Source: Limisphaerales bacterium
Lineage (GTDB): Bacteria; Verrucomicrobiota; Verrucomicrobiia; Limisphaerales; UBA11358
Direction: 5' to 3'
Assembly (NCBI GenBank): GCA_003151855.1
Contig: PLYV01000194.1
Location: 1-42,000 of the forward strand
Length of the DNA: 42,000 nucleotides
Made by a program: the position numbers and the translations under genes. Shown here piece by piece: positions 1-8,299 of the stretch (within the stretch, counting starts at the first letter, position 1; every line of letters starts with the position of its first letter). A model generated the notes under the pieces. That model was not told the DNA's origin and made no database searches. It saw only the letters and a list, made by a program, of their open reading frames with translations.

Positions 1-1038
1 GCGGTTCGAAGCCGCGATCACCCGCACATCTACTTGCATATCGCGGATGCCTCCTACGCGGCGGATGACCTGGTCTTCCAGCACACGCAAGAGTTTCGCT
101 TGCAGCAGAGGGGAAAGTTCGCCGATTTCATCGAGAAACAGCGTGCCGCCGTCGGCCGCCTCGAACAGGCCCTTCTTCATCTGCTTGGCGGCGGTGAACG
201 CGCCTTTTTCGTGGCCGAACAATTCGCTTTCGATGATGGATTCGGGCAGGGCGGCGCAGTTGAATTTCACGAACGCCCTGCCTTTGCGCGGGCTTTGCTC
301 GTGCAGTGCGCGGGCGATAAGTTCCTTGCCCACGCCCGATTCACCGCGGATCAGCACGGTCGTCACGCTGTTGGCCACCTGTTCGATGTGCCGATAGACC
401 GAACGCATCGAATCCGAGTTGCCGATCATGTTTGGCGGGCGGAGACTGGTCTGGATCTGGTGCTGCAACCGCTCATTCTCGCGCTGGAGCGACTCCATTT
501 TTTCCTGCGCCAGCCGGTGAAAATGCACCGTATGCGCGATGACATTGGCGATGAGCGACAGCAGGCGGCGGTCGGCGGACAAGCGGACACGGCTGTCCAA
601 AATCCTTTCCACACTCAGAGCACCGACGACTTCCGCGCCGAACTTGATGGGCACGCAAATGTAGGCCGCCGGCAGCGAATTGGCGCAGGCTTGTTGTTCC
701 TGTTCCCAGCGCGTCTTCAACGCCGGTTCCTTGGAGATGTCTGACACGACGACGGCTTGGCCGGAATCCATGACCTGCTGAATGAGTTCGCGGCAGGATT
801 GCAGGTATTCCTGCTGGCTCTGGCCGGAGGGCAGACCGACGGCGTCGCTGATGCTGGCGGTGCCATGGTCGCGGTTGAGGATGGTGATGGTGCCGCGCTT
901 CATGCCAAGCACCTCGGCCATTTTCAACAGCACGGGCCGGACGACGTCACGCAGTTCGATGCTACTTTCGAGCGTGTAGGAAATGTCGAAGAGCAGACTG
1001 AATTCATCCGCCACGCGGCAGCCCGTCGGCGAAGCCAT
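1..1038 (-). CDS. sigma-54-dependent activator with N-terminal GAF domain (partial, C-terminus beyond window)
   Basis: Bacterial enhancer-binding protein of the NtrC/NifA class: it would bind upstream DNA and use ATP to open sigma-54 promoters. The reading frame is open to the window edge, so 346 residues are visible and the end of the AAA+ domain and the Fis-type HTH are missing. Residues ~12-165 read as a GAF sensor domain, followed by a short coiled linker and then the AAA+ domain. Walker A is GESGVGKE (232-239), the sigma-54 contact loop is GAFTAA (279-284) where GAFTGA is usual, and the Walker B region is TLFLDEIGE (D303). There is no receiver domain, so the input is probably a ligand or partner at GAF. 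The ATG at 1038 is chosen; the frame stays open to 1188, so a GTG at 1113 could add 25 residues. It is divergent from the polysaccharide locus, and a -24/-12 site lies between, so it probably controls that locus (inference). Confidence 0.9.
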   Translation of the reverse strand, partial: MASPTGCRVADEFSLLFDISYTLESSIELRDVVRPVLLKMAEVLGMKRGTITILNRDHGTASISDAVGLPSGQSQQEYLQSCRELIQQVMDSGQAVVVSDISKEPALKTRWEQEQQACANSLPAAYICVPIKFGAEVVGALSVERILDSRVRLSADRRLLSLIANVIAHTVHFHRLAQEKMESLQRENERLQHQIQTSLRPPNMIGNSDSMRSVYRHIEQVANSVTTVLIRGESGVGKELIARALHEQSPRKGRAFVKFNCAALPESIIESELFGHEKGAFTAAKQMKKGLFEAADGGTLFLDEIGELSPLLQAKLLRVLEDQVIRRVGGIRDMQVDVRVIAASNR

Positions 1039-1164
1039 CGCCCCGGAAGGGCTGGTCCGCTTGGTTTCCACGCCGAGACAATCCGGCAGACATTCATCCA
1101 ACAACTTTCTCACGCGAGCACTGTCGCAAGGCGTGTGCCAAAAAATGAAGCGTGGTTTTCCCGC

Positions 1165-1196
1165 ATGACGTGGTTTGACGCAAATTCACCCGTCAT
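1165..1196. promoter_or_regulatory. inverted repeat upstream of the -24/-12 site (possible enhancer site)
   Basis: ATGACG (1165-1170) and CGTCAT (1191-1196) form a 6-bp dyad with a 20-bp spacer; a related TTGACG lies inside at 1175-1180. The dyad ends 18 bp before the -24 element. Sigma-54 activators usually bind dyads upstream of the promoter, often further away than this. The arms are short, so the call is weak. Confidence 0.25.
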
Positions 1197-1213
1197 TCTT
1201 TGCTTCCGACACT

Positions 1214-1229
1214 TGGAACAGCGATTGCT
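1214..1229 (+). promoter_or_regulatory. candidate sigma-54 (-24/-12) promoter for the polysaccharide locus
   Basis: TGGAAC-N5-TTGCT matches the sigma-54 consensus TGGCAC-N5-TTGCW with one mismatch. The invariant GG (1215-1216) and GC (1227-1228) are separated by the required 10 bases. It points right, toward the export gene, and lies beside a divergent sigma-54 activator gene. The predicted start is about 1240, leaving a leader of about 400 nt. No transcription data are available. Confidence 0.6.
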
Positions 1230-1257
1230 AAATGACAGGCAGGTAAAGTAAATGACA
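1229..1257 (+). repeat. direct repeat TAAATGACA, two copies 20 bp apart
   Basis: TAAATGACA occurs at 1229-1237 and again at 1249-1257. The first copy starts at the -12 element of the candidate sigma-54 promoter and the pair spans the predicted transcription start. A 20-bp period puts both on the same DNA face, as expected for a bound repressor or other regulator. No factor can be named. Confidence 0.4.
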
Positions 1258-1593
1258 ATTTTTGGTCAGAACTGTGAATGAAATCGCCGCCGGTTTTGTT
1301 GTCTTTTGTTCAAACCGCCCAAAGATTGACAGGGAATAATGTTTTTGAATATGCGCCTGCGCGGTTTGATTAAGGCGTTTTGCTTGGCGAGCATGCAAAA
1401 CTGGTATACAAGCTGGGGAACTCAGGGAGACGAGTTGCAACCCGTTATTTATCCTGGAGGTTAATCAAATTAGACCGGGTGAAGTAAATCGCCCTCTCGC
1501 GTCTTACTGGCAGGTCAATAGTTCATTCGCCAGATTGCCGGTGAAATCGAGTTGAAAACCAGCGGTGCCCGGCTGAATTGCGGCCAAACTCCG

Positions 1594-1618
1594 GAATCCA
1601 CAGCGCCATGGTGGATTC
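1594..1618. promoter_or_regulatory. perfect 8-bp inverted repeat in the leader of the export gene
   Basis: GAATCCAC (1594-1601) and GTGGATTC (1611-1618) are perfectly complementary around a 9-nt loop. It lies 27-66 bp before the two possible start codons of the export gene. In RNA it would form a hairpin near the ribosome entry region; in DNA it could be an operator. The rest of the leader (1240-1593) has no gene or known riboswitch that I can recognise. Confidence 0.35.
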
Positions 1619-1684
1619 TGCCATGCACTCGGTGACAGAAAATGCTTGTATTTAACTTCACTTCTAGCTTTTATCTATGACGAG

Positions 1685-2353
1685 GTGAGTGCGATTTTAC
1701 TAGTAATTTTTCTGATAGCCGGTGCTACCACAGCCTTGGCAGATTCCGGAGGTTTCACCACCAATACCAGCAGCCCGGCGGAGCAATTGACTAATTCGAT
1801 TCACTCCGCCAACGGCTATATCATGGACGGCAAACACCAGCTTGAGCCGGGTGATGTGATTAGTTTTCAAATTATCGAGGACAAAAAACCCCTAATCAAT
1901 CTGGCGGTAACCGATTCGAGCGAACTGGATGTGCCCTACATCGGACGGGTGGCAGCGGGAGGTAAAACCTGCCAGCAACTGGCGACGGAATTGAAGGCCA
2001 GGCTGGAAAAGGACTATTATTACCGGGCCACCGTCATCGTCGGGCTGGATTCGGTGAACAAGGTGCGCGGCCAGATTTACATTTCAGGGGCGATTCACAA
2101 TCAGGGATCGTTCGCCATTTTTTTTAATCATGATCTGACGGCGGGAGAAGCCATCCTGCAGGCAGGCGGGTTTGATCTCTTTGCGGACAAGAAGTCCATC
2201 AAGGTGATTCGTAACGGCGGTGCCGAAGGCGGCGGGAAAAAGGTTTTGGAGATCAACATGGTGAATGTGCTGGAGAAGGGGAAAACCGAGGAGGACGTAA
2301 TTCTTAAGCCCGGCGATTTGATCATCGTGCCGGAGCGGACGTTCAGATTTTAA
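1685..2353 (+). CDS. polysaccharide export protein (Wza/OPX family)
   Basis: Outer-membrane or periplasmic polysaccharide export protein that would form the exit channel with the downstream Wzc-like protein. A signal peptide ends at about TTALA/DS. Residues ~50-115 match the poly-export domain (LEPGDVISF near the start, then a VPYIGRV segment), followed by one SLBB domain (~127-210, with YISGAIHNQGSF) and the typical ending LKPGDLIIVPE. At 222 residues it is much shorter than E. coli Wza (about 380). It has one SLBB domain and no lipobox cysteine, so it may not span the outer membrane by itself. The start is uncertain: TTG at 1646 gives 235 residues but puts Asp-Glu in the signal peptide, whereas GTG at 1685 gives a normal one. 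Neither has a clear ribosome binding site. It is the first gene of block A, five bases before the next gene. Confidence 0.88.
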   Translation: MSAILLVIFLIAGATTALADSGGFTTNTSSPAEQLTNSIHSANGYIMDGKHQLEPGDVISFQIIEDKKPLINLAVTDSSELDVPYIGRVAAGGKTCQQLATELKARLEKDYYYRATVIVGLDSVNKVRGQIYISGAIHNQGSFAIFFNHDLTAGEAILQAGGFDLFADKKSIKVIRNGGAEGGGKKVLEINMVNVLEKGKTEEDVILKPGDLIIVPERTFRF

Positions 2354-2358
2354 CCGCC

Positions 2359-4524
2359 ATGGACGAAGAAATTGCCCCGGACAATGCCAAGCAAACGGCC
2401 TTTGCAACCCGTTTTTTCAACCAGTGGCATCGCTACAAAAATCTGGTCTTCACCTACTGGTGGATCCTACTGCTGACGGTCGGGCTGGCGGCGGCGGTTC
2501 AGGGTTATTTTTTGAGCCAAGTTAAGCCTTCTTTTGTATCGGTCGGGCGCATGATCGTGAACGTGAAGCTGGACATACCCCAGGCCAAAACCTATTCGGA
2601 GGAATTGAACAACTTCTTTGGCACGCAGATGGAGTTGATGAAGAGCGACTCCGTGGTCAACCGGGTGCGGTTCCGCCTGCAATCCTCCGGGCCTTTGCCG
2701 GATTCCTCCTGGGTTGACATCAAGCCCACCCTTTCACCCAAGACGAGCATCTTCAATCTTCTGGCCACGGGCAGCGACGCGCGCTATACGCAGGAATTTT
2801 TGCAGGCAACGATGGAGGAATACATAAATTTGAAGCGGAATCTAATTATCAACGCCTCGGACGCCACCAAATCCGGCCTGCAGGACGAACTGGCACACAT
2901 GGCCTTGGAATTGCAAAAAAGCAAGGAAGCCGTTTTGGATTATCAGTCCAGCAACAGCGTTGTTTTTGTGGCACAAAACGGGGATAACAGCGCCGCCGAA
3001 TATCTGGCCAAACTGACCCAAAGGCTCGCGGAACGCAAATCTGCGCTGCAATTGCTCCAGACCATGACCTTGGATGAAAACTTGGAACGGCAACAAGGAG
3101 GTTTTAACCCGCAAGGTTCCCAGCCCGCAACACCACAGCCCAATCCTGGGCAAAACACACCGTCACAGACGAATTCGACATCCGGCCCGACAGACAACGC
3201 TGCGCCCAACCTGCCGGCCAGCATCGGCGGGTTCGAGGCCGCCTATCTGCAGGCCAAGCAGCAAATAGTTTTGTTGAAGGCGAGGCGGGATAATTTAAAC
3301 CAGTTTTTGCGGCCCAAACATCCCGACATCATCGCCCTCAATGAGGAGATTGCGGATCAGGAAAAACTACTGGATGTTTTCAAGGGGCAAAGCCAGGAGC
3401 AATTACAAAACTTGCGGCACAGCCTTGAACTGGAAATCAAGGATTTGGACAACCAAATTGCCGAATGGAATACCAAGGCCATGGACACGAGCAAGAAACT
3501 TTCAGACTATGCCGTGCTGAAAGAAAATAACCGTCGGCTGCAAAATCTTTATGACCAGTTGCAGGCTACGCTACAAACACTGGATACTGAAAAGGGAATC
3601 ATCGGTCAGGAAAGTGTCAGCATTTTTGAACCGGCCACACCGGCGATATCCGCCCCCTGTGGCACGGCCAAACATTTGGGCATGGCGGGCTTGATCGGAC
3701 TGATGCTGGGCGCCGGCATTCTCCTGTTTCTAAACCGGCTGGATGACCGGATTGATTCATTCGTCGAACTGGAGCAGCAGTTTAATCAGTCAGTGGTGGG
3801 GCAAATCCCCCGCGAAAAATCGAAGGACAAAACGGCGACCGTGCCGCTGCTCCAACCGGATGACACCCGTCATGCCCTAGTTGAAGCCTATCGCAATCTC
3901 CGCTCTGCGCTGGTGTTCAAGGATTCGCTGGAAAATCATCCCCGGATTATTGCCATCACGAGTGCCATCCCCAAGGACGGCAAATCCATGACGGCCGCCA
4001 ATCTGGCCATAACCCTTGCCCAAATCGGCGCGCGGGTTTTGCTGGTGGATGGCGATTTGCGCCGGGGCGGGCTGCATAAACATTTTTCCGTGGCGGCCAG
4101 TCCCGGCTTGGTTGACGTGCTGGCCAAACAATGCGCCTGGCCCCAGGCCGTGGTTCAAACGGCAATTCCTAATCTATATTTGATGCCGTGCGGTGCCCCG
4201 CCCCGACATCCAGGCAGCCTCTTCGCGCGGGAGATTGGCAAGTTCATCAAGGAAATCGCCGGCCAATATGATTATTATATCTTCGATACTGTCCCCATCA
4301 TGGCGGCCGACGATGTCTCCAATTTGACTCCCCATGTGGATGGTTTGCTGATGGTCATTCGGGCTGGTTTTACTCCCGGCCGGGTGGCTCATGCAGCTCT
4401 GGCTTTGCTTGAGCAGCGCAAGGCCAAAATCATCGGGCTGGTATTCAATGGCGTGCGCCCGCACGGCGGCGAATATTATTGCTACAAGTATAAAGAGTAT
4501 TACGCGCAGCAACCGGCGGCCTGA
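2359..4524 (+). CDS. Wzc-like chain-length determinant with C-terminal BY-kinase domain
   Basis: Inner-membrane polysaccharide co-polymerase with an autophosphorylating tyrosine kinase, 721 residues as usual for Wzc/GumC-kinase fusions. The first membrane helix is at ~28-52, then the Wzz domain, a long coiled-coil region and a GNVR-like segment near LRPKHPDIIALNEEI. The second helix is at ~437-457. A Gln/Asn/Pro/Ser-rich stretch at ~247-290 interrupts the periplasmic part. The kinase domain starts near 505: Walker A-like SAIPKDGKSMTAANLA (~532-547), Walker A' LLVDGDLRRGG (~557), Walker B YIFDTVP (~640). The C-terminus carries a tyrosine cluster, EYYCYKYKEYY, the expected autophosphorylation site. 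It would control chain length and work with the export protein just upstream. Confidence 0.93.
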   Translation: MDEEIAPDNAKQTAFATRFFNQWHRYKNLVFTYWWILLLTVGLAAAVQGYFLSQVKPSFVSVGRMIVNVKLDIPQAKTYSEELNNFFGTQMELMKSDSVVNRVRFRLQSSGPLPDSSWVDIKPTLSPKTSIFNLLATGSDARYTQEFLQATMEEYINLKRNLIINASDATKSGLQDELAHMALELQKSKEAVLDYQSSNSVVFVAQNGDNSAAEYLAKLTQRLAERKSALQLLQTMTLDENLERQQGGFNPQGSQPATPQPNPGQNTPSQTNSTSGPTDNAAPNLPASIGGFEAAYLQAKQQIVLLKARRDNLNQFLRPKHPDIIALNEEIADQEKLLDVFKGQSQEQLQNLRHSLELEIKDLDNQIAEWNTKAMDTSKKLSDYAVLKENNRRLQNLYDQLQATLQTLDTEKGIIGQESVSIFEPATPAISAPCGTAKHLGMAGLIGLMLGAGILLFLNRLDDRIDSFVELEQQFNQSVVGQIPREKSKDKTATVPLLQPDDTRHALVEAYRNLRSALVFKDSLENHPRIIAITSAIPKDGKSMTAANLAITLAQIGARVLLVDGDLRRGGLHKHFSVAASPGLVDVLAKQCAWPQAVVQTAIPNLYLMPCGAPPRHPGSLFAREIGKFIKEIAGQYDYYIFDTVPIMAADDVSNLTPHVDGLLMVIRAGFTPGRVAHAALALLEQRKAKIIGLVFNGVRPHGGEYYCYKYKEYYAQQPAA

Positions 4525-4588
4525 TCCAGGCGTTGGGTTCGGCTTGCGACTGGCGGCACGCGCGCAGAAGAATCAAATACAAGCTGAT

Positions 4589-5149
4589 ATGGAGGCTCAA
4601 AATATACCGGAAAAGATCGCGTGGTTTTGTTTGCGCTCACAGCCCAAGCATGAACACATCGCAACCGCCCATTTGCGCCGGCAGAAGGATATTGACGTCT
4701 TTTTTCCGCGCATCCGCTTCAAGCGCACTACCCGGACCGGGGCCGTTTGGGTGACTGAGGCATTGTTTCCCAACTATCTGTTTGCCAAGTTCAATTGGAA
4801 TCATTCTTTGCGGGCCGTTCACCATTCGCCCGGCATAAGTGCAGTCGTGCATTTTGGCTTGGATTGGCCGGTGGTTCCGGATGAGGCCATCGAACAACTG
4901 CGTGCCCTGCTGGGGAAAAATGAACTCCATGTCATACCTGCGGAGGTAGCGCCGGGCGACACCGTGCGGATTGCGGGAGGATGTTTGCATGGTCTGGAAG
5001 CTATTGTTACTCAAATCATGCCAGGGGGAAAACGCGTGGCCATCTTGCTGGATTTCCTCGGCCGCCAGTCCAGCGTCAAACTTGACATCGGCATGGTCGT
5101 CAAGGAAGTCGCCAACCACGCACGGGTCGTCAACCTGCCGTCACCATGA
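4589..5149 (+). CDS. specialised NusG/RfaH-like transcription antiterminator
   Basis: NusG paralogue of 186 residues. The N-terminal NGN domain contains WFCLRSQPKHEHIA, then RRQKDIDVFFPRIRFKR and ALFPNYLFAKF, the hallmark of the NGN fold. The C-terminal part (~128-180) is a KOW-type domain with GDTVRIAGGCLHGLEAIV. NusG-like proteins of this kind (RfaH, UpxY, LoaP) bind RNA polymerase and stop early termination in long polysaccharide operons; it most likely serves the ~24-kb run downstream (inference). The frame extends upstream to 4391 inside the kinase gene, but the protein family starts at the ATG at 4589, so the longer start is rejected. No ops-like element was recognised in the leader. 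It sits between the kinase and exosortase genes. Confidence 0.87.
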   Translation: MEAQNIPEKIAWFCLRSQPKHEHIATAHLRRQKDIDVFFPRIRFKRTTRTGAVWVTEALFPNYLFAKFNWNHSLRAVHHSPGISAVVHFGLDWPVVPDEAIEQLRALLGKNELHVIPAEVAPGDTVRIAGGCLHGLEAIVTQIMPGGKRVAILLDFLGRQSSVKLDIGMVVKEVANHARVVNLPSP

Positions 5150-5198
5150 AATTATCGAGGCCAGCAAGACAAGCTGAATGTTTTATTAGCAATAGAAT

Positions 5199-6767
5199 AT
5201 GATGGCAAAGCAGCCCTTTCATTGCTCCCGATTGGAAACAATGTTTCTGCTCATGTTTTTGGGCGTTCTTTGGGCGGGTCTTATCAATTATCTGCGGATT
5301 GATTGGACAATAAATCCACAATATGGCTATGGCTGGGTGGTGCCCTTTTTATGCGGGCTATTAATCTGGAAAAAACTTCAAAATGATGGTGCCCCAGAGC
5401 AACCCTTAACGCTTTGGCATCCCACGCTCCTCGTCTTGCTGGTTGCCTTGCTTTACGCCCCCACCCGGCTCATCGGGGAGGCCAACCCTGATTGGCGGTT
5501 GGTGAGCTGGGCACTGGCCATTGAATGGGTGGGGTTGACCCTGTTGATGATTTACTTTGCTTTTGGTGGTCGCTGGCTAAAACGGCTGGCGTTTCCCATC
5601 ACCTATTTTCTGGTTGCGGTTCCCTGGCCTGGATTTATGGAGGCACCATTGATTCAGGAGCTGACGCGTGCGGACACATGCGCCACGGTGGAATTAATCG
5701 GCTGGTTGGGGGTGCCTGCACTGCCGCATGGCAATGTCATTGAAGTGGCCACCGGCGAAGTGGGCATTGACGAGGCGTGCAGCGGCATCCGTTCGTTTCA
5801 GGCAACGCTGATGATGTCACTGTTCTTTGGCGAATCTCTCCGGTTGAATTATCCGCGCCGGCTCTTTTTGATTCTTAGTGGATTTGTGATGTCATTTCTA
5901 TTTAACCAGGTGCGGATGACCATCCTGATATGGATAGCGGCACGTCACGGCACGTCGGCAATTGCGCAGTGGCACGACCCGGCGGGTGTCAGCATTATGA
6001 TCGCGTGTTTTCTTTCGCTTTGGGGTTTGGGGATTATTCTGGCGCGCAAGCCGGCTTCCGTTAAACCCCGTGCCGCCACAACCACCACGGTTGCTGATTA
6101 TCTTCAACCGAAACACCGGGTGGCACCGCTGCTGGTGCCACTGCTGGCCTGGATTGTCGTGGTGGAAATATCCGTTGAATCCTGGTATCGCTGGCACGAG
6201 CTGCGCCTGCCGACAAAGCCGCAATGGATGGTGGCCTGGCCGACCAATAACCCCACCTTCAAGCAAATACCGATCGCGCTGCGTTCGGTAGAAATTCTTA
6301 ATTGCGATGCCAGCCAGCAGACCACTTGGCAGGCGAGCAACATCCTTTGGCAGGCAATTTATTTACAGTGGAACCCTGGCACCCGCGCGCCCGGTGGGCA
6401 TACACCCGTCCGCTGCATGCCCGCCAGCGGACATGCCCTGATCACCGTTTCGAAATGCGAATGGTTTGAGGCCGGAGGTTTTCGTCTGCCATTCGTCGTT
6501 TATAAAATGGTGGATTCACCTCAACCATTTTACATCTTTTATTGCATGTGGAACGGGGTTATGAACGGGCAGCAATTTGTTTCCATGTCGGTTGGCGACC
6601 GGCTGTCATTAGTGCGGGCCGGCCTGCGCAATGTCGGCTATTCCTCCCTGGAAATTGGCCTTGCAGGCAATATTGATGAATCACAGGCCAATGCGGCTTT
6701 GCAACACCAACTTCAGGAAATCATCCAAGCACAGCCAGCCAAATTGCATTTACCCGCAAAACAATAA
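5199..6767 (+). CDS. exosortase with fused C-terminal EpsI-like domain
   Basis: Polytopic membrane cysteine transpeptidase of the exosortase family, which recognises C-terminal sorting signals such as PEP-CTERM and processes or anchors the protein. The N-terminal ~290 residues hold about eight hydrophobic segments with the three catalytic residues: Cys194 in DEACSGIRSFQATLMMSLFF, Arg239 in FNQVRMTILIW and His259 in WHDPAGVSIM. After a further helix near 308-322, residues ~330-510 match the EpsI/DUF3485 domain, with HTPVRCMPASGH (~401-412). EpsI is normally a separate protein, so this is the fused form. The start is ATG-ATG at 5199/5202, and the first is used. It ends 32 bp from the convergent transferase gene. 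No protein in the window has a PEP-CTERM-like tail, so substrates must lie elsewhere. Confidence 0.93.
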   Translation: MMAKQPFHCSRLETMFLLMFLGVLWAGLINYLRIDWTINPQYGYGWVVPFLCGLLIWKKLQNDGAPEQPLTLWHPTLLVLLVALLYAPTRLIGEANPDWRLVSWALAIEWVGLTLLMIYFAFGGRWLKRLAFPITYFLVAVPWPGFMEAPLIQELTRADTCATVELIGWLGVPALPHGNVIEVATGEVGIDEACSGIRSFQATLMMSLFFGESLRLNYPRRLFLILSGFVMSFLFNQVRMTILIWIAARHGTSAIAQWHDPAGVSIMIACFLSLWGLGIILARKPASVKPRAATTTTVADYLQPKHRVAPLLVPLLAWIVVVEISVESWYRWHELRLPTKPQWMVAWPTNNPTFKQIPIALRSVEILNCDASQQTTWQASNILWQAIYLQWNPGTRAPGGHTPVRCMPASGHALITVSKCEWFEAGGFRLPFVVYKMVDSPQPFYIFYCMWNGVMNGQQFVSMSVGDRLSLVRAGLRNVGYSSLEIGLAGNIDESQANAALQHQLQEIIQAQPAKLHLPAKQ

Positions 6768-6799
6768 AGTCATCGCTCAACGCTTGGAGGACGGCCGGC

Positions 6800-8299
6800 T
6801 TAATAGGCATTCTTCTGGCGGCAAAAAGTCTTAAACATGATTAATAAATCCAACCAAAAACTCCAGTTTTCGACATACCAGATGTCATGGTGGATTCTTT
6901 CCTCTAAATCCGTATTGCCGCGCCAGCCATTCACCTGCGCCCAGCCGGTCAGCCCCGGACAACAGGTATGGCGCACTTGATAATGAGGAATTTTATATTT
7001 AAAGCGGGCAATTAACTCTGGCCGCTCCGGACGTGGCCCAACAAGGCTCATTTCACCCTTCAAGACATTCCAAAACTGTGGCACTTCATCAATGTTCCAT
7101 TTCCGCATAATCGCACCAATTCGCAACCGGCGCTGGTCGTTGGGGGTGGCCCATTGCACCTTGCCAGGAGTTTCAGCATTAACACGCATGCTGCGAATCT
7201 TAATCATTTCAAACAGGCGGCCGTTCTTTCCCATGCGAACCTGCCGGTAAAAAATCGGGCCGGGCGACTCCAAATATACCAAGGTTCCGAATACGAGAAG
7301 AAGCGGCAATGAAAACAACAGGCCAACCAGGGCACCGGCGATGTCCGTGGTTCGTTTCAACATACGGCTTCTGTATCCGGTCAATGGCAGGGCTTCTATG
7401 CCCAGCACCTGGGTCTCGCCAATTTTGTCAGGACGAAGACCCGAAATCAGGATTTCAAAAAAATGCGGCACCATTTTGAACTGCACATGCTCGCTTTCAC
7501 AAACCTTGACGACCGCAAGCACACCCTCCCGTTGCAGACTGTCGGATTCAGTAAGCACAGCAATGTCAACCCTGTTGCGCTGCAACAAATGGCCAAGTTC
7601 GTGTAACGACCCCAAACAATAGTTCTCCAGATCGGGAATGGTGTTTGGTTTATTCACCTGAATCCAACCAACAAACTCCATGGCCGGGGTATTTTCCAAT
7701 TCTTTCTGAATTTGCCTCGCTTGATATCCCCCTCCAATTACAACCAGCCGCCGGCACAAATAAACCGCCAGCCGGGGATGCTGCAATATCCGGCTCAAAA
7801 GCAGTCTCCAGCTAAAGACGCTCAAAAAGATCATCCCTAAGGCGCCAGCGATAAACCGCCTTGAAATCGGCGGATCGGTATTGATTGCCAGACTGACACC
7901 AATGAATGTCAGCAAACAAATGGTCAGGGACGAGGTGAATTTGTTCAAGGTCTTAAGAGGGGACAGCAAATATCGGTAAGCATACAAATCGCGGCGCAAC
8001 AATCCCCAAAACACGATTAACGAGCCCCAGATGATTATCTTATAGCAATTTGAGAGGGAAAATATTGGCACACCCTCGATGCCGGATGAAACCAGCACGC
8101 TTTGAAATTGCAAAAGAACAGCCAGAGCAAAACCAACTGCAATCATTGTCAAATCGCCCAGAATTGCCGTAACTGCCAAAATATTCTCGTATAAGTCACG
8201 TTTAAACCGCAGCTCGTCGGGAGCCATTTCGTCAGCTGGTGCCGAACACGGTCTTTCATTCCAAATCTCACCATTCTTCAGAAAAAGGTAGTTTTTCAT
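6800..8299 (-). CDS. polyprenyl glycosylphosphotransferase (WcaJ/WbaP-type initiating enzyme)
   Basis: Transfers a sugar-1-phosphate from a nucleotide sugar to undecaprenyl phosphate, the first step of polysaccharide repeat-unit assembly at the inner membrane. 499 residues, the usual length. Four to five hydrophobic segments lie at ~40-185, then a CoA-binding-like Rossmann region (LVVIGGGYQARQIQKEL, ~185), and a last helix near 320-345 ahead of the catalytic domain. The bacterial sugar-transferase domain shows the typical IDEVPQFWNVLKGEMSLVGP block followed by RPERPEL, then the PGLTGWAQVNG motif. Sugar specificity (glucose, galactose or other) cannot be read. It is the only polysaccharide gene on the minus strand, convergent with the exosortase, so it has its own promoter in the AT-rich region upstream. 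Confidence 0.93.
   Translation of the reverse strand: MKNYLFLKNGEIWNERPCSAPADEMAPDELRFKRDLYENILAVTAILGDLTMIAVGFALAVLLQFQSVLVSSGIEGVPIFSLSNCYKIIIWGSLIVFWGLLRRDLYAYRYLLSPLKTLNKFTSSLTICLLTFIGVSLAINTDPPISRRFIAGALGMIFLSVFSWRLLLSRILQHPRLAVYLCRRLVVIGGGYQARQIQKELENTPAMEFVGWIQVNKPNTIPDLENYCLGSLHELGHLLQRNRVDIAVLTESDSLQREGVLAVVKVCESEHVQFKMVPHFFEILISGLRPDKIGETQVLGIEALPLTGYRSRMLKRTTDIAGALVGLLFSLPLLLVFGTLVYLESPGPIFYRQVRMGKNGRLFEMIKIRSMRVNAETPGKVQWATPNDQRRLRIGAIMRKWNIDEVPQFWNVLKGEMSLVGPRPERPELIARFKYKIPHYQVRHTCCPGLTGWAQVNGWRGNTDLEERIHHDIWYVENWSFWLDLLIMFKTFCRQKNAY

Noticed and set aside
34-744. 236-residue plus-strand frame at the window start
   Set aside because: It is the complement of the sigma-54 activator; the minus frame carries GAF and AAA+ motifs and this one has no family resemblance.
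1381-1396. A second sigma-54-like site TTGGCGAGCATGC
   Set aside because: Spacing between GG and GC is seven bases, not ten.
1378-1400. TTTTGC/GCAAAA inverted repeat in the leader
   Set aside because: A 6-bp stem with an 11-nt loop is expected by chance in AT-rich DNA.
4391-4588. N-terminal extension of the NusG-like protein
   Set aside because: It lies inside the kinase gene in another frame and has Arg/Ser-rich sequence unlike any NusG; ATG 4589 fits the family.
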